Positions 44,582 through 53,168 of a DNA stretch of 64,000 nucleotides are shown here, one piece after another. A program made the position numbers and the translations under genes. This stretch comes from an uncultured Muribaculaceae bacterium (lineage in GTDB: Bacteria > Bacteroidota > Bacteroidia > Bacteroidales > Muribaculaceae). The first letter of the stretch is position 1. Each line of letters opens with the position of its first letter. The DNA lies in contig CALUIB010000014.1 of the NCBI GenBank assembly GCA_944320595.1, positions 1-64,000 on the forward strand, given 5' to 3'. The notes beneath the pieces are model-generated. The model was not told where the DNA came from. It searched no databases and was given only the letters and a program-made list of their open reading frames with translations.

Positions 44582-44691
44582 ATTAAATAAATAATGGTTG
44601 ATTGCCATGGAGACGCAGCGCACCACGTGTCCATTAATTCATAGCAAAAATAACAATCCCCCCGAAGAAAAGCAAATTTTGCCCCGGCACA

Positions 44692-46185
44692 TTACAGCTC
44701 GACGATTTCCACCGTGTCGCCCACGCCGGGCATGGCCATGCCTGCATCGGCATTGATATATGTGGGGTCGCAGATGTAGAACCGGCTGCCGTCCACCGTT
44801 ACATAAGTGCCGCCAGTGAGGCTACCATCGGTAAAGCGGACTGCCGCCGCAAGGTGTATGCCGGGGTAGTTCACAAGCACTGTCTCCAAGCCAAGCAGGT
44901 TTCGCACAAGCTGGGCGAAGAATATGGCGCGGTCGTCGCAGTCGCAATAGGCCGAAACAAGCGTCTCCTCGGCGAAGTTCCATTTTTCGTAACCATATTG
45001 GTCTTGGTCGGTCTTGTAACGGAAAGCATTTTGCACAAAGTGCAGCAGATGGTTCACCGCCTCGTCCTGTGGTTTGCCTGCGATGTGCGGCGAGAGCTGC
45101 CTCCGCAAGTCGCCAATCATGCGGCTATCGACAGGAGCAGTGCCGTATATGCCAAAATCCACGCACGGGTAAGTGGAAAAATAGTTCACAAGGTTGCGGT
45201 TGTAGCCCACCACGTAGCCGGTGCCGCCGAATTGCAGCTGTTCCGAGCCTGCGGCGTAGGCAAGTTGCGGCGTGGCAGTTACTGCAAAGTCGAGCGGAGT
45301 GCCGCCGTCGCCATACTGTGCGGCGCACGTCTGTATCTCGGTTAACCGGCTATGCCGCAGGTTGATGACGTAATACCGCCTGCCAGGGTCGGCATTGCTG
45401 CCACGGAATGTGAAATAAGATGTGTTGGACAACTCCTGCCGTGCCGCCAGCAGGACATACAGGTCGCCGCCCGAGCGGCCAATCTTGGCGCTAAGCCCCA
45501 CTTGGTTGAGCATGAATGCCGAAAACACCACCCGTTCATTCTCCGATGCGCCGGGAATGTAAGTTGCTGCAAGTTCACGCGCAAGTAGGAACAGCCCGTA
45601 GTCATTGAGCCGCAATGCGCTGCCTGTGCGCTGTAAGTCGCTGGCAATAGTCTCTACGGGCAGTTTTGACAACTTGCCCCAAAAGTCGGCCACGTTGCTT
45701 TCCGACACTCCGACAAGGCGGCCTATATGTGTTTTTTCAACCTGTTGCAGCCTCACCTGTGTGCCGAAAAACTCCGCAGTCACCGTAGCTTTTGGCTCGG
45801 GATTAACCGGCTTGAAGTCGGGCATCGGCACAGTGTCGGCGGCAGGCACCGGCGGCACATCCACCACCACAGTGGGCGGCTCGTCGCCAGGCTGCGGCAG
45901 CGACGGGTCATATACGGGCGGCTTGGGCATGGGGCGGAAACCGCGCTCCTCCCTGTAAAGGTTGAAACTCTCCCATTTTTCCTCAAGGAACCGGGCGTAA
46001 GCCTCATTGAGTGAGTCGCGGAACTCCGCTATCTCCCTCTGCTTTGCGCTGCGGAACTGCTCCAGCCGCTGCAACTGTTCCTCCCTGAACGCCTCAATGT
46101 CGCCCTGTCGCAATTGTGGGAACACGTTCCCTGTAACCAAAGCCACCCCGCAAGCCGCCAAAATTGCAATCTTCCTCATAGCCAT
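44692..46185 (-). CDS. Exported transglutaminase-like protein with coiled-coil and proline-rich N-terminus
   Basis: A 497-residue protein with a signal peptide. Residues ~25-85 form a charged coiled coil (EAFREEQLQRLEQF and onward), then a Pro-rich linker (~88-130). The C-terminal domain carries a transglutaminase triad: Cys in SAYCDCDDRAIFF, His in YPGIHLAAAV, Asp in YICDPTY. Such domains act as cysteine proteases or crosslinkers; the substrate is unknown. It is the last gene of a minus-strand set, six bases after the BACON/DUF1566 lipoprotein. Confidence 0.75.
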   Translation of the reverse strand: MAMRKIAILAACGVALVTGNVFPQLRQGDIEAFREEQLQRLEQFRSAKQREIAEFRDSLNEAYARFLEEKWESFNLYREERGFRPMPKPPVYDPSLPQPGDEPPTVVVDVPPVPAADTVPMPDFKPVNPEPKATVTAEFFGTQVRLQQVEKTHIGRLVGVSESNVADFWGKLSKLPVETIASDLQRTGSALRLNDYGLFLLARELAATYIPGASENERVVFSAFMLNQVGLSAKIGRSGGDLYVLLAARQELSNTSYFTFRGSNADPGRRYYVINLRHSRLTEIQTCAAQYGDGGTPLDFAVTATPQLAYAAGSEQLQFGGTGYVVGYNRNLVNYFSTYPCVDFGIYGTAPVDSRMIGDLRRQLSPHIAGKPQDEAVNHLLHFVQNAFRYKTDQDQYGYEKWNFAEETLVSAYCDCDDRAIFFAQLVRNLLGLETVLVNYPGIHLAAAVRFTDGSLTGGTYVTVDGSRFYICDPTYINADAGMAMPGVGDTVEIVEL

Positions 46186-46191
46186 AAGAAA

Positions 46192-47226
46192 TTAAGGTAA
46201 ACTCCGCACCGCCCGTACAGATATTTTTTGATTTGGGAGCAATGAGCTTTGATCACCATTGGTGAAATTTAATACTCGATATGTTTTGCCACTGTAAGAA
46301 ACTGTTTCACTTGCACTCCAATACCAAATATTCTTATTTTCACCGCTTTTGAAACCACCAATTGCATCTTTGTTATTATACATTAAAGCAAGTTCATCTA
46401 TTGTTGGTAATCTCCAGTCGTCAAACCCACCTATAATTGAATTTTCGCATATCAGCTTTGCACTTTCCCAGTCAATACCTTCTTCTGAAGACAAATCTTT
46501 AGTTTGTACACACAAATTTCCAACAATTACATAATCAGAACTGGAATTGTCATTTTGAATATTAGTACCTTTCCCATTAAACACCGTCACGAGCAGCTCG
46601 GCCACCGAGCCGTCGCCTTGGGTGGTGGAACGCACGAGCAAGGTGGCATAGTTGTCGGTGGAGGTGTTGCTTAGGCGGCTGCGGTCGATGGTGAACGAGA
46701 CTGCCGTTGCACCACCGGCGGGTGACGAGCCTGTAGCCGGTTCCACCTTGGTTATCCATCGGGCGGCATTGGCTATTTCCCAACTTATTTCACCTTGCCC
46801 TTCATTTTTGATGGTGAAACCGGCCACGTTGTTGCTTTCGTTCGAGCCCATATCGATGTAGTTTTTGTTAATCGACAGGCCGCCGACGCTCCTGGCCATG
46901 GAGAACACAAGCTCCTCGTTGCGGCCTGCGGCAAGTTCGATGCTGCTGTTTTGGGTTTGGCAACCCTCCTTGAACACTTTCAGCTCGTATTTGCCCGGGT
47001 TTAGTCCAGTGAAGTCATACAGTCCGTCACTGCCTGTGATTTTCACACCGCCACCAGGCGTTAACAAAATGGCAGCTGCATTAACCGGCTCGCCATCGAT
47101 GACTACTGAACCATGCACCGCGGCCAAGTTAGTCTCCTCGGGCGACGGTTCGTCGCTGCTTGAGCAGCCACACAGCGGCAACATAGCTGCCACCACACAT
47201 ATTATGTATATAAATAATCGATTCAT
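46192..47226 (-). CDS. Lipoprotein with CarboxypepD-regulatory, BACON-like and DUF1566 domains
   Basis: A 344-residue lipoprotein (lipobox PLCGC). Residues ~35-110 form a carboxypeptidase-regulatory-like beta domain (GSVVIDGEPVNAAAILLTPG). Residues ~115-215 are a BACON/choice-of-anchor-like Ig domain (LSINKNYIDMGSNES...). The C-terminal ~120 residues are DUF1566/Lcl-like (FDDWRLPTIDELALMYNN, YWSASE, VRAVRSL), with an AT-rich composition unlike the rest, so this domain may have been joined later. It is related at its N-terminus to the next gene upstream (47268). Confidence 0.78.
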   Translation of the reverse strand: MNRLFIYIICVVAAMLPLCGCSSSDEPSPEETNLAAVHGSVVIDGEPVNAAAILLTPGGGVKITGSDGLYDFTGLNPGKYELKVFKEGCQTQNSSIELAAGRNEELVFSMARSVGGLSINKNYIDMGSNESNNVAGFTIKNEGQGEISWEIANAARWITKVEPATGSSPAGGATAVSFTIDRSRLSNTSTDNYATLLVRSTTQGDGSVAELLVTVFNGKGTNIQNDNSSSDYVIVGNLCVQTKDLSSEEGIDWESAKLICENSIIGGFDDWRLPTIDELALMYNNKDAIGGFKSGENKNIWYWSASETVSYSGKTYRVLNFTNGDQSSLLPNQKISVRAVRSLP

Positions 47227-47267
47227 AACACATTGTTTATTAGATACGTTTTGCTTAATATAACTCC

Positions 47268-47615
47268 TTATTCATCAACAGGAGTGAGAGGAATGTCGGC
47301 ACGGACGCTTTCGCCCGACACGGCGGAGACCGTCTTGCGGTTGGTCGCGTACCCATCTTTCTGCACAGTGATGGTATATTGCTCCACTTCGAGGTCGGTG
47401 AACTCGTAATGTCCGTCGCTGCCCGACACCGTTGTCTTGCCGCCAGGTGACAATATGATGGAGGCGGCATTCACAGGGTCGCCGGTGCGGCTGTCGCTCA
47501 CAGTGCCATAAAGGGTGGAATAGAAATCATGCTCGTCGTTGGAACACGAGCCACTGCACAGCAGCACTATCGCAAGGCTGGCGGCCAACATCAACTTATT
47601 CATTATAGTTTTCAT
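47268..47615 (-). CDS. Small lipoprotein with a single CarboxypepD-regulatory-like domain
   Basis: A 115-residue protein with lipobox SGSC. It consists of one beta-sandwich repeat (LYGTVSDSRTGDPVNAASII, SPGGKTTVSGSDGHYEFT) that closely resembles the N-terminal domain of the neighbouring 46192-47226 protein, so one may be a truncated duplicate of the other. An in-frame ATG at 47603 is an alternative start. Function unknown; probably surface exposed. Confidence 0.68.
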   Translation of the reverse strand: MKTIMNKLMLAASLAIVLLCSGSCSNDEHDFYSTLYGTVSDSRTGDPVNAASIILSPGGKTTVSGSDGHYEFTDLEVEQYTITVQKDGYATNRKTVSAVSGESVRADIPLTPVDE

Positions 47616-47660
47616 TTTTTCCTCAGCTTTAATGTGTTTGCATAAATCATCTCATTTACA

Positions 47661-48458
47661 TCAGAAATTCAGGCACAGCGATATGCCTCCGCCAGCATTG
47701 CCGTCGAGGCCGGATGTGAAAAATGGCTGCACGTCGAGCGTGGTTCGGTGAGCCACTACAATGTGCTTTTTGCCCTTGGCCACGATGCCGTCAATCACGT
47801 TCCATGCATACACGGCTAAGGCGCCGGCTATCGCCACATTTCGCACCGTGGCGCAGCGGTCGGCACTGTCGGCATTGCGGCGGCGAGTGTCAACATCGTG
47901 AGAAGTATTGACCTTGGAGTTGAAAGACGAGCGCATACACTCGGCCACCACTATGGCACCTATAAAAGCCGTTTCGGCACCGATGAAAAAAGCACCTTTC
48001 CCCTTGCTCCCTTTTTGCAGCTGCGTCATGCCCGGCACGAACACCGACGGCGAAAAGCCGTACTCGTCGGTCACACGCACCACGTCAAAGTCGTAGGTTG
48101 GGTTCTTGGCCACCTGCGCAAGCACACTCACGCGATACTGTCCGCCACTGTACTCGGTGTAGCGGTCAATGACACGGGCCTTGACGGTAAGGTTGTCGCT
48201 GCCAGCAGCTATGACATTACCGTTGGCATCGATTTTTATATTCACACGCACACCTGCCTCATGCGACCGCGCACCGATTACTTGATTTACGGCCTTTAGC
48301 AAAGCCTCATCTTCGGAGAAACCCGATGCCGAAGCTGTTTTGATATAGGAATTTGTGAGGTCGTTGAAATACCCATCGACCCATGATGGACGTTCCTGTT
48401 GTGCCATTGCCGATGCAGCACACAGCAACAGCATTAAAATCAGTGCTGTATATTTCAT
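47661..48458 (-). CDS. Exported protein with N-terminal LPP20-like domain
   Basis: A 265-residue protein with a signal peptide (cleavage after AMA). Residues ~22-125 (RPSWVDGYFND, ASGFSEDEALLKAV, KARVIDRYTEY, YRVSVLAQVAKNP) resemble the LPP20/flagellar-assembly-T-like fold. The C-terminal half has two hydrophobic stretches and looks like the DUF5683-type tail of outer-membrane-associated proteins. Function unknown. It lies 18 bases after the related lipoprotein gene, suggesting that the two proteins work together. Confidence 0.65.
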   Translation of the reverse strand: MKYTALILMLLLCAASAMAQQERPSWVDGYFNDLTNSYIKTASASGFSEDEALLKAVNQVIGARSHEAGVRVNIKIDANGNVIAAGSDNLTVKARVIDRYTEYSGGQYRVSVLAQVAKNPTYDFDVVRVTDEYGFSPSVFVPGMTQLQKGSKGKGAFFIGAETAFIGAIVVAECMRSSFNSKVNTSHDVDTRRRNADSADRCATVRNVAIAGALAVYAWNVIDGIVAKGKKHIVVAHRTTLDVQPFFTSGLDGNAGGGISLCLNF

Positions 48459-48476
48459 TTCAATGTTTTTGATAGT

Positions 48477-49073
48477 TTATTCTTCGCCTCGATATGCCTT
48501 CAAGTCCTCGGCAAGCTTGCTACGGAACTCCTCGGCACGTTGGCGTATGTTCTCCTTGTGACTTTTAGACAAATTGTCGGCTACGGCATTGCTTATTTGC
48601 TCCTTGCTTATCTTGATGCCGATGTAGCACTCTATGTTTCCTTTTTCATCGACTCCCGAGAATTTCAAGCAACAATGCGATGTATTGTTTACTATTCCCA
48701 TTATCACGCTATTGATTCCGCCCAAGACCTGGGCATCAACATCGGTGCCACCATTTGAGCTTACTTCCTCGAAAAAGCTCATTACTTCACCTTCCACAGC
48801 GTGTTGCATCTTCATGGCAATCACATCTTGTCCATTCTTTAGAGCCGACAGTTGCAATTGAGCTTTTCTTGCCGCTGCCCCCGATGCAAACCCAGTTGCG
48901 GCAAAATACTCGTCATCGTCATACACGGCGCATGGCACATCGAATGCTCCACCTTCAAATGGATTGGTGTACCTGCGCTCAGATTGCACTACTTGCTTGT
49001 TTCCGCCACAGCTTGCCAACAGCATACAAAATGCACAAATGGAAACCAACACTGAAAATACATGAGTTTTCAT
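48477..49073 (-). CDS. LPP20-like lipoprotein
   Basis: A 198-residue lipoprotein (lipobox LLASC). The mature part has the LPP20 pattern: a DDDEYFAATGFASGAAARKAQ segment, a helix, then beta strands around NTSHCCLKFSGVDEKG and CYIGIKISKEQI, ending in a charged helix. It is the first gene of the operon 49073-47661 and perhaps of the whole set to 44692. The long upstream region (to ~49480) may be an unusually long leader. Confidence 0.65.
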   Translation of the reverse strand: MKTHVFSVLVSICAFCMLLASCGGNKQVVQSERRYTNPFEGGAFDVPCAVYDDDEYFAATGFASGAAARKAQLQLSALKNGQDVIAMKMQHAVEGEVMSFFEEVSSNGGTDVDAQVLGGINSVIMGIVNNTSHCCLKFSGVDEKGNIECYIGIKISKEQISNAVADNLSKSHKENIRQRAEEFRSKLAEDLKAYRGEE

Positions 49074-49160
49074 AATAAAAATATGTTTTTCTGCGCCCGT
49101 GGTTCCCGTCGGCGGACTGAGTTATTCAGAATAATAGCTTTTTTTCTTGCACACACGTAT

Positions 49161-49295
49161 AAAAAAAGAGCGCGGGAACCTGTACCTGTTACTCGTCCCA
49201 CACTTTGAGGCCTTCGCATTGCCCTTCCTGCCGGAACGAGCAACGCAGAAGCCCACGCCGATATGTGTATATACAACTTTACTGATTGCAGGCAC
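49161..49295 (-). ncRNA. Candidate structured RNA or leader (minus strand)
   Basis: Read on the minus strand, the ~115 nt fold into a long hairpin. The outer stem is GTGCCTG (49295-49289) with CAGGTAC (49188-49182), a 7-bp stem with a G-U pair. The inner stems are GCGTTGC with GCAATGC and TTCC with GGAA around a 4-base loop at 49229-49232. G-U pairs favour the minus strand. A seven-T run follows at 49167-49161. It could be an independent RNA or a regulated leader of the 49073 gene. It lacks the SRP signature and I do not recognise its family. Confidence 0.35.
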
Positions 49296-49487
49296 TCGTT
49301 GCCCACACCAAAATGATATAACATACCCCGTAAACATCTACCGTTGCTTGGTTCTCTGACAGGAATGTGAAAGTTGCGAAGTTTCAAAGTGTCAAGAACA
49401 AAACGCCAAGTAAACGTCTTTCCTTATATGTCTGTTCCCCACTCATGTACCCGGAAGTACTGGCGTGAGATTTTTTGCAAATATAGT

Positions 49488-49628
49488 GAAAGTCGAGCGC
49501 AATGCAAAAAAATTAGCTTGTTGATTTTTTTGCAATGCCGAGACGCAGCCTATATTATGGAAATATAGTGAAAGTCGAGCGCAATGCAAAAAAATTAGCT
49601 TGTTGATTTTTTTCATTGCCGAAACGCC
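49488..49628. repeat. Dispersed palindromic repeat, two tandem copies (period ~72 bases)
   Basis: Copy one starts at 49488 and copy two at about 49560. Each has ATATAGTGAAAGTCGAGCGC, an A run, a loop with TTAGCTTGTTGA, a T run, then CATTGCC or CAATGCC and GAGACGC or GAAACGC. The A and T runs form a 10-bp stem in copy one. Copy one begins with CAAATATA, a minus-strand TATATTTG -7 element; copy two has GAAATATA and so lost it. Copy 1 of the same design lies before def. The rest of the 49074-49788 gap holds the RNA candidate at 49161 and the cupin promoter. Confidence 0.65.
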
Positions 49629-49732
49629 TGCTTTGGCATTACTGCGTTTTTAAGATTTTTTATATGTGCTTTAATTGGTTGATATTCTACATTGGTGAGT
49701 TGCAGGTAACCAAGTGATGAGATTGTAACTTA

Positions 49733-49763
49733 TTGGTATTTACATATATACCAACTAAATTTG
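49733..49763 (+). promoter_or_regulatory. Promoter of the cupin gene
   Basis: TTG (49733-49735), 20 bases, then TAAATTTG (49756-49763): a full -33/-7 pair, 25 bases before the ATG at 49789. Confidence 0.65.
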
Positions 49764-49788
49764 CTTCGTAAAACAAAATAAAACGATT

Positions 49789-50238
49789 ATGAAACAATTA
49801 GAACAAATTGCAGCTGCTGCAAATTTCAACGCAATAAGCGTGGGCAAACTGAGTGAACTAAGCGACTATGTTTTGGAACTGGGGCCGGATGTGAAAATCC
49901 CAGGGAAAGTATTCGGAGGCGCAGCCTTGAAGGCCACTGGTGCCGAATTTTCATTCCAAATGTTCCAGCCGGGAACCGAAACAGGTTTCCTGCACACCCA
50001 CAAGCAGCACGAGGAACTATATTTCTTCCTTGGCGGTTCGGGCGAATTTCAAGTTGACGGGCAAATATTCCCTGTGGGCGAAGGCAGCGTGGTAAGAGTT
50101 TCCCCCGACGGCCGCCGCTCGGTGCGCAACAACGGCGATACCCCTCTCATAATGCTATGTGTGCAATACCGCGGCAACACTTTCACGGCCGAAGATGCCA
50201 CCGACGGCAATATCCTCAACGAACCAGTGAAGTGGTAA
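49789..50238 (+). CDS. Cupin domain protein
   Basis: A 149-residue single-domain beta-barrel. The metal-binding motif 1 is HTHKQHEELYFFLGGSGEFQ (His-His-Glu), and the second half (VGEGSVVRVSPDGRRSVRN) lacks a clear motif-2 His, the usual position being Arg or Asn, so metal binding may be partial. Small cupins may be isomerases, dioxygenases or sugar-binding regulators; the substrate is unknown. Its own strong promoter and terminator make it a single-gene unit. Confidence 0.8.
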   Translation: MKQLEQIAAAANFNAISVGKLSELSDYVLELGPDVKIPGKVFGGAALKATGAEFSFQMFQPGTETGFLHTHKQHEELYFFLGGSGEFQVDGQIFPVGEGSVVRVSPDGRRSVRNNGDTPLIMLCVQYRGNTFTAEDATDGNILNEPVKW

Positions 50239-50273
50239 CCATGCAGCAGGTTACACCCTGTTTATAAATACTT

Positions 50274-50315
50274 AAAGTGCCGCAGCGACGAAATGTCGTA
50301 TGCGGCACTTTTTTA
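50274..50315. terminator. Terminator between cupin and frr
   Basis: Stem AAAGTGCCGCA (50274-50284) with TGCGGCACTTT (50301-50311), extended by CGAC/GTCG pairs inside, followed by a T run to 50314. It ends the cupin transcript and possibly the converging frr transcript. Confidence 0.75.
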
Positions 50316-50341
50316 TGTCATTGCAAGAGCTGTGAAATCCT

Positions 50342-50902
50342 TTACACTGTGAGAATTTCTTTCTCTTTCAAGGCAAAGAGTTCGTCGATTTTCTTCATGT
50401 AACGGTCGTGCGTCTTTTGCAGCTTGTCTTCGGCATCCTTTTCCACGTCTTCCGACATACCATCTTTGATGGCTTTCTTCAGACCGTCGATTGCCTCGCG
50501 GCGAGCGTTGCGCACCGATATTTTGGCCTGCTCAGCCTCGTTCTTCGACTGTTTCACGAGAGCCTTGCGGCGTTCCTCGGTGAGAGGTGGGATTGATATG
50601 CGTATTATCTCACCGTTGTTTTCAGGCATGATGCCAAGGTCGGAGTCAATAATGGCTTTTTCTATTACCTTGAACATCGACTTTTCCCACGGTGTGATAG
50701 TGATGGTGCGGGCATCTGGCACACCCACGTTGGCCACATTGCTTATTGGAGCCATGCTGCCGTAATAGTCCACGCGGATACCGTCGAGTATTTTCGGGTT
50801 GGCCTTGCCGGCGCGTATGCGTGCAAGCGTCTCTTCGAGATAAGCCACGGCAAGTTCCATTTTCTCCTCGGCAGGATTTAGATAATGATTAACGTCGTTC
50901 AT
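50342..50902 (-). CDS. frr: Ribosome recycling factor
   Basis: A 186-residue two-domain protein that splits the post-termination ribosome with EF-G. The conserved [25 protein letters not shown] and [14 protein letters not shown] segments are present, with a helical C-terminal bundle. It lies 74 bases after pyrH, the usual pyrH-frr order. Confidence 0.96.
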   Translation of the reverse strand: MNDVNHYLNPAEEKMELAVAYLEETLARIRAGKANPKILDGIRVDYYGSMAPISNVANVGVPDARTITITPWEKSMFKVIEKAIIDSDLGIMPENNGEIIRISIPPLTEERRKALVKQSKNEAEQAKISVRNARREAIDGLKKAIKDGMSEDVEKDAEDKLQKTHDRYMKKIDELFALKEKEILTV

Positions 50903-50976
50903 AAATGTCAGTTATATAAGATTTAATAATAAACAAGTCGGCAAAGTTCCCATCATGCTATTTCGTGGGAAACCTT

Positions 50977-51687
50977 TCAATATACCAATGTGCCTATAGG
51001 CTCGCCGTCGAGTACACGGGCAAGATTGCCCACGGTATCCATGTCAAACACTATGATAGGCAATTTGTTTTCCTTGCACAGCGTTGTGGCAGTGAGGTCC
51101 ATAACCTTCAACCCACGGGTGTATATTTCATCATAGCTGATTTCGGTGAACTTGGTGGCTGTGGGGTCTTTTTCGGGGTCGGCAGTGTAAATGCCATCCA
51201 CGCGCGTACCCTTCAGCATCACATCGGCCTCCACTTCTATGCCACGCAGTGCCGAACCGGTATCAGTGGTAAAGAACGGATTGCCCGTTCCACCAGCAAT
51301 TATCGCCACCTTGCCGCCACGCATGGCATCGATGGCGCGCCACTTGCTGTAGTGCTCACCTATGGGGAACATATTGATGGCCGTGAACACCTGCGCGGGC
51401 TGCCCTATACTTTCGAGAGCCGAGCTAAGAGCCAACGAATTAATCACCGTGGCAAGCATTCCCATTTGATCGCCTTTCACGCGGTCAACACCGCGTGCCG
51501 CACCGGCAAGGCCGCGGAATATGTTGCCGCCACCTATCACGATTGCTATCTCCACGCCACCCTGCGCGGCATCCTTGATTTGACGGGCATAGTCGCCCAC
51601 GCGCTGGGGGTCGATGCCGTAACCTTGCTTGCCCATGAGCGATTCGCCGCTCAGCTTCAGCAATATTCTCTTATACTTAGTCCTCAT
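50977..51687 (-). CDS. pyrH: Uridylate kinase
   Basis: A 236-residue kinase that makes UDP from UMP. The N-terminal KYKRILLKLSGESLMG, the VIGGGNIFRG loop, and FVTDTGSALRG-like/FFTTDTGSALRG and VDGIYTADPEKDP segments mark the bacterial PyrH family. Starts at 51687. Upstream of it is the end of the integrase gene and its terminator. Confidence 0.96.
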   Translation of the reverse strand: MRTKYKRILLKLSGESLMGKQGYGIDPQRVGDYARQIKDAAQGGVEIAIVIGGGNIFRGLAGAARGVDRVKGDQMGMLATVINSLALSSALESIGQPAQVFTAINMFPIGEHYSKWRAIDAMRGGKVAIIAGGTGNPFFTTDTGSALRGIEVEADVMLKGTRVDGIYTADPEKDPTATKFTEISYDEIYTRGLKVMDLTATTLCKENKLPIIVFDMDTVGNLARVLDGEPIGTLVY

Positions 51688-51761
51688 GACATAGTGTATT
51701 TTTTAATTTTGAATGTTCCACAAATTTAGCATATTGCCCCAACAGTGCAAAATATATGCGC

Positions 51762-51790
51762 AGAAAAAACACCAAGCCATTACCGCTTGG
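51762..51790 (-). terminator. Terminator overlapping the integrase stop codon
   Basis: Stem CCAAGC (51772-51777) with GCTTGG (51785-51790). On the minus strand a T run (plus-strand A run 51764-51769) follows. The stop codon (51780-51782) lies in the loop. Confidence 0.55.
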
Positions 51791-52718
51791 GAGGAGCGGA
51801 TTGTTTCACATATTCTATCACTTTCTCGTTAGCCTCGTCGATGCGGTCTTCATGGAATGGTTTCAAGTAGGTCTCGGTGACGGCAATCGACGAGTGACCC
51901 ATGGCCTGCGATATTATGCCGTGGTGTATCTCGCAATGATATGCCATGGTAGCCCACGTGTGGCGGGCAGTATAGGTGCTAAGCCGCATGGCCGACCTTT
52001 GCGACAATTGGTTCAAATTGCGATTTATCTGACGCAATGCACATTGGTACTCCCTGTAAGCCCTTTCGGTACCTTCCGGGCTGCTTATGAACGGGAACAA
52101 GTAGGGCGAATACCGAGGCGTGTCTTTAGCAAGCCTTTTCATGATTGAAAATGCCTCGTCGGTGATTTTAACCGTAATCATGCGCCCCGTCTTGCGGCGG
52201 CGGTATGAGAGGAACACCCCGTCGAGGTCTTCCTTGCGCAAGTAGGCAAGGTCAACAAACGGTATCCCACGGAGCAGGAACATAAGCCTGAACACGAGCT
52301 TGGCCTGATGCAGCTTAATGTCGCCCACAACTGGCCTTGCCGTGGCATCAACCATCAACGAACCTATCTCACGGGCGTTCAATGCCCGCTTGCGCCTATT
52401 TACCACCGAGGTACGCACGTTTGCAAAAAGCCGCGGCGTGAACACTGCCACGCCATATTCCACGGCACGGTTATAGGTGGCTTTCACCACCTTGATATAG
52501 GTCGCTGCAGTGTTGCGGCTACACTGCTTGCCGCGAATGTAAATTTCAAAGCCCTTTATCACATCGGCCGACAATTCGCGGAATGCCAAGTCGCACCCCT
52601 CCCTGTAGTCGATAAAAGCCTTGTATGCGCTATTGTAAATATGGGCAGTACCCCACTGGCAATTGCGCTTGTATTCGTCTATTAGTGTTCTCATCATCTT
52701 AAAAACTGTTATATCCAT
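51780..52718 (-). CDS. Tyrosine recombinase (phage integrase family)
   Basis: A 312-residue site-specific recombinase with an N-terminal SAM-like core-binding domain (residues ~1-100) and a catalytic domain. The catalytic set is complete: Arg150 (FLLRGIPFVDL), Lys176 (RRRKTG), Arg252 in TYTARHTWAT, His275 (MGHSS) and Tyr284 (TETYLK). The usual His of HxxR is Tyr249, as in many Bacteroidales recombinases. These often invert promoter DNA (phase variation) or integrate elements. No mobile-element cargo is seen next to it, so it looks like a solitary recombinase. Upstream inverted repeats are at 52747-52807. Confidence 0.88.
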   Translation of the reverse strand: MDITVFKMMRTLIDEYKRNCQWGTAHIYNSAYKAFIDYREGCDLAFRELSADVIKGFEIYIRGKQCSRNTAATYIKVVKATYNRAVEYGVAVFTPRLFANVRTSVVNRRKRALNAREIGSLMVDATARPVVGDIKLHQAKLVFRLMFLLRGIPFVDLAYLRKEDLDGVFLSYRRRKTGRMITVKITDEAFSIMKRLAKDTPRYSPYLFPFISSPEGTERAYREYQCALRQINRNLNQLSQRSAMRLSTYTARHTWATMAYHCEIHHGIISQAMGHSSIAVTETYLKPFHEDRIDEANEKVIEYVKQSAPPKR

Positions 52719-53168
52719 AATATTCTACTTTTTTGTGGTATCAATTGCTTGCTTTGAATTTTGCACCGTACCTTGAAAACACCGTTTTGCACAATATTCA
52801 AGCAAGCTGTAGATAATCTATATTCATGTAGTTTTAGAAATAAAGCCGTCGGTTTATGAGCTTGGTTAATAAGCACAACTCGATAAGCATAACTCATTCA
52901 TCATTCAAACACACAGGAAGATTATTAGCGCACTATATCCTGGAATTCTTTAAATGCTGCAATGTATTCACAGTTTGCACAACTTGCATGAGCGCATATA
53001 ACAGTCCTTAATTTTATAGCAGGTGACTTGTGCCACTACCAGTTTTTAATCCTAACGGTCTTACAATTTTAATATATTTCCTCGCAGCCTGCAAAATAAT
53101 TGGCTGTTTTTATACATGGCACCATAATGGTTCTTGGCTTTTAGCTATATTTGCAAAAAATGAACAAT
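52719..53168. other. AT-rich gap between integrase and aroQ with inverted repeat
   Basis: No gene is supportable here. An imperfect inverted repeat lies upstream of the integrase: GCTTGCTTTGAAT (52747-52759) and ATTCAAGCAAGC (about 52796-52807). It could be a recombinase binding site or part of a promoter structure. The rest is plain AT-rich sequence up to the aroQ promoter. Confidence 0.4.
53146..53153 (+). promoter_or_regulatory. -7 element of aroQ
   Basis: TATATTTG, 15 bases before the preferred ATG at 53169 and 6 before the in-frame ATG at 53160, so the mRNA has almost no leader. Confidence 0.5.

Noticed and set aside
49161-49295. Identification as SRP RNA or 6S RNA
   Set aside because: The SRP domain-IV signature is absent and a 6S-type central bubble could not be shown; kept only as an unnamed structured RNA.
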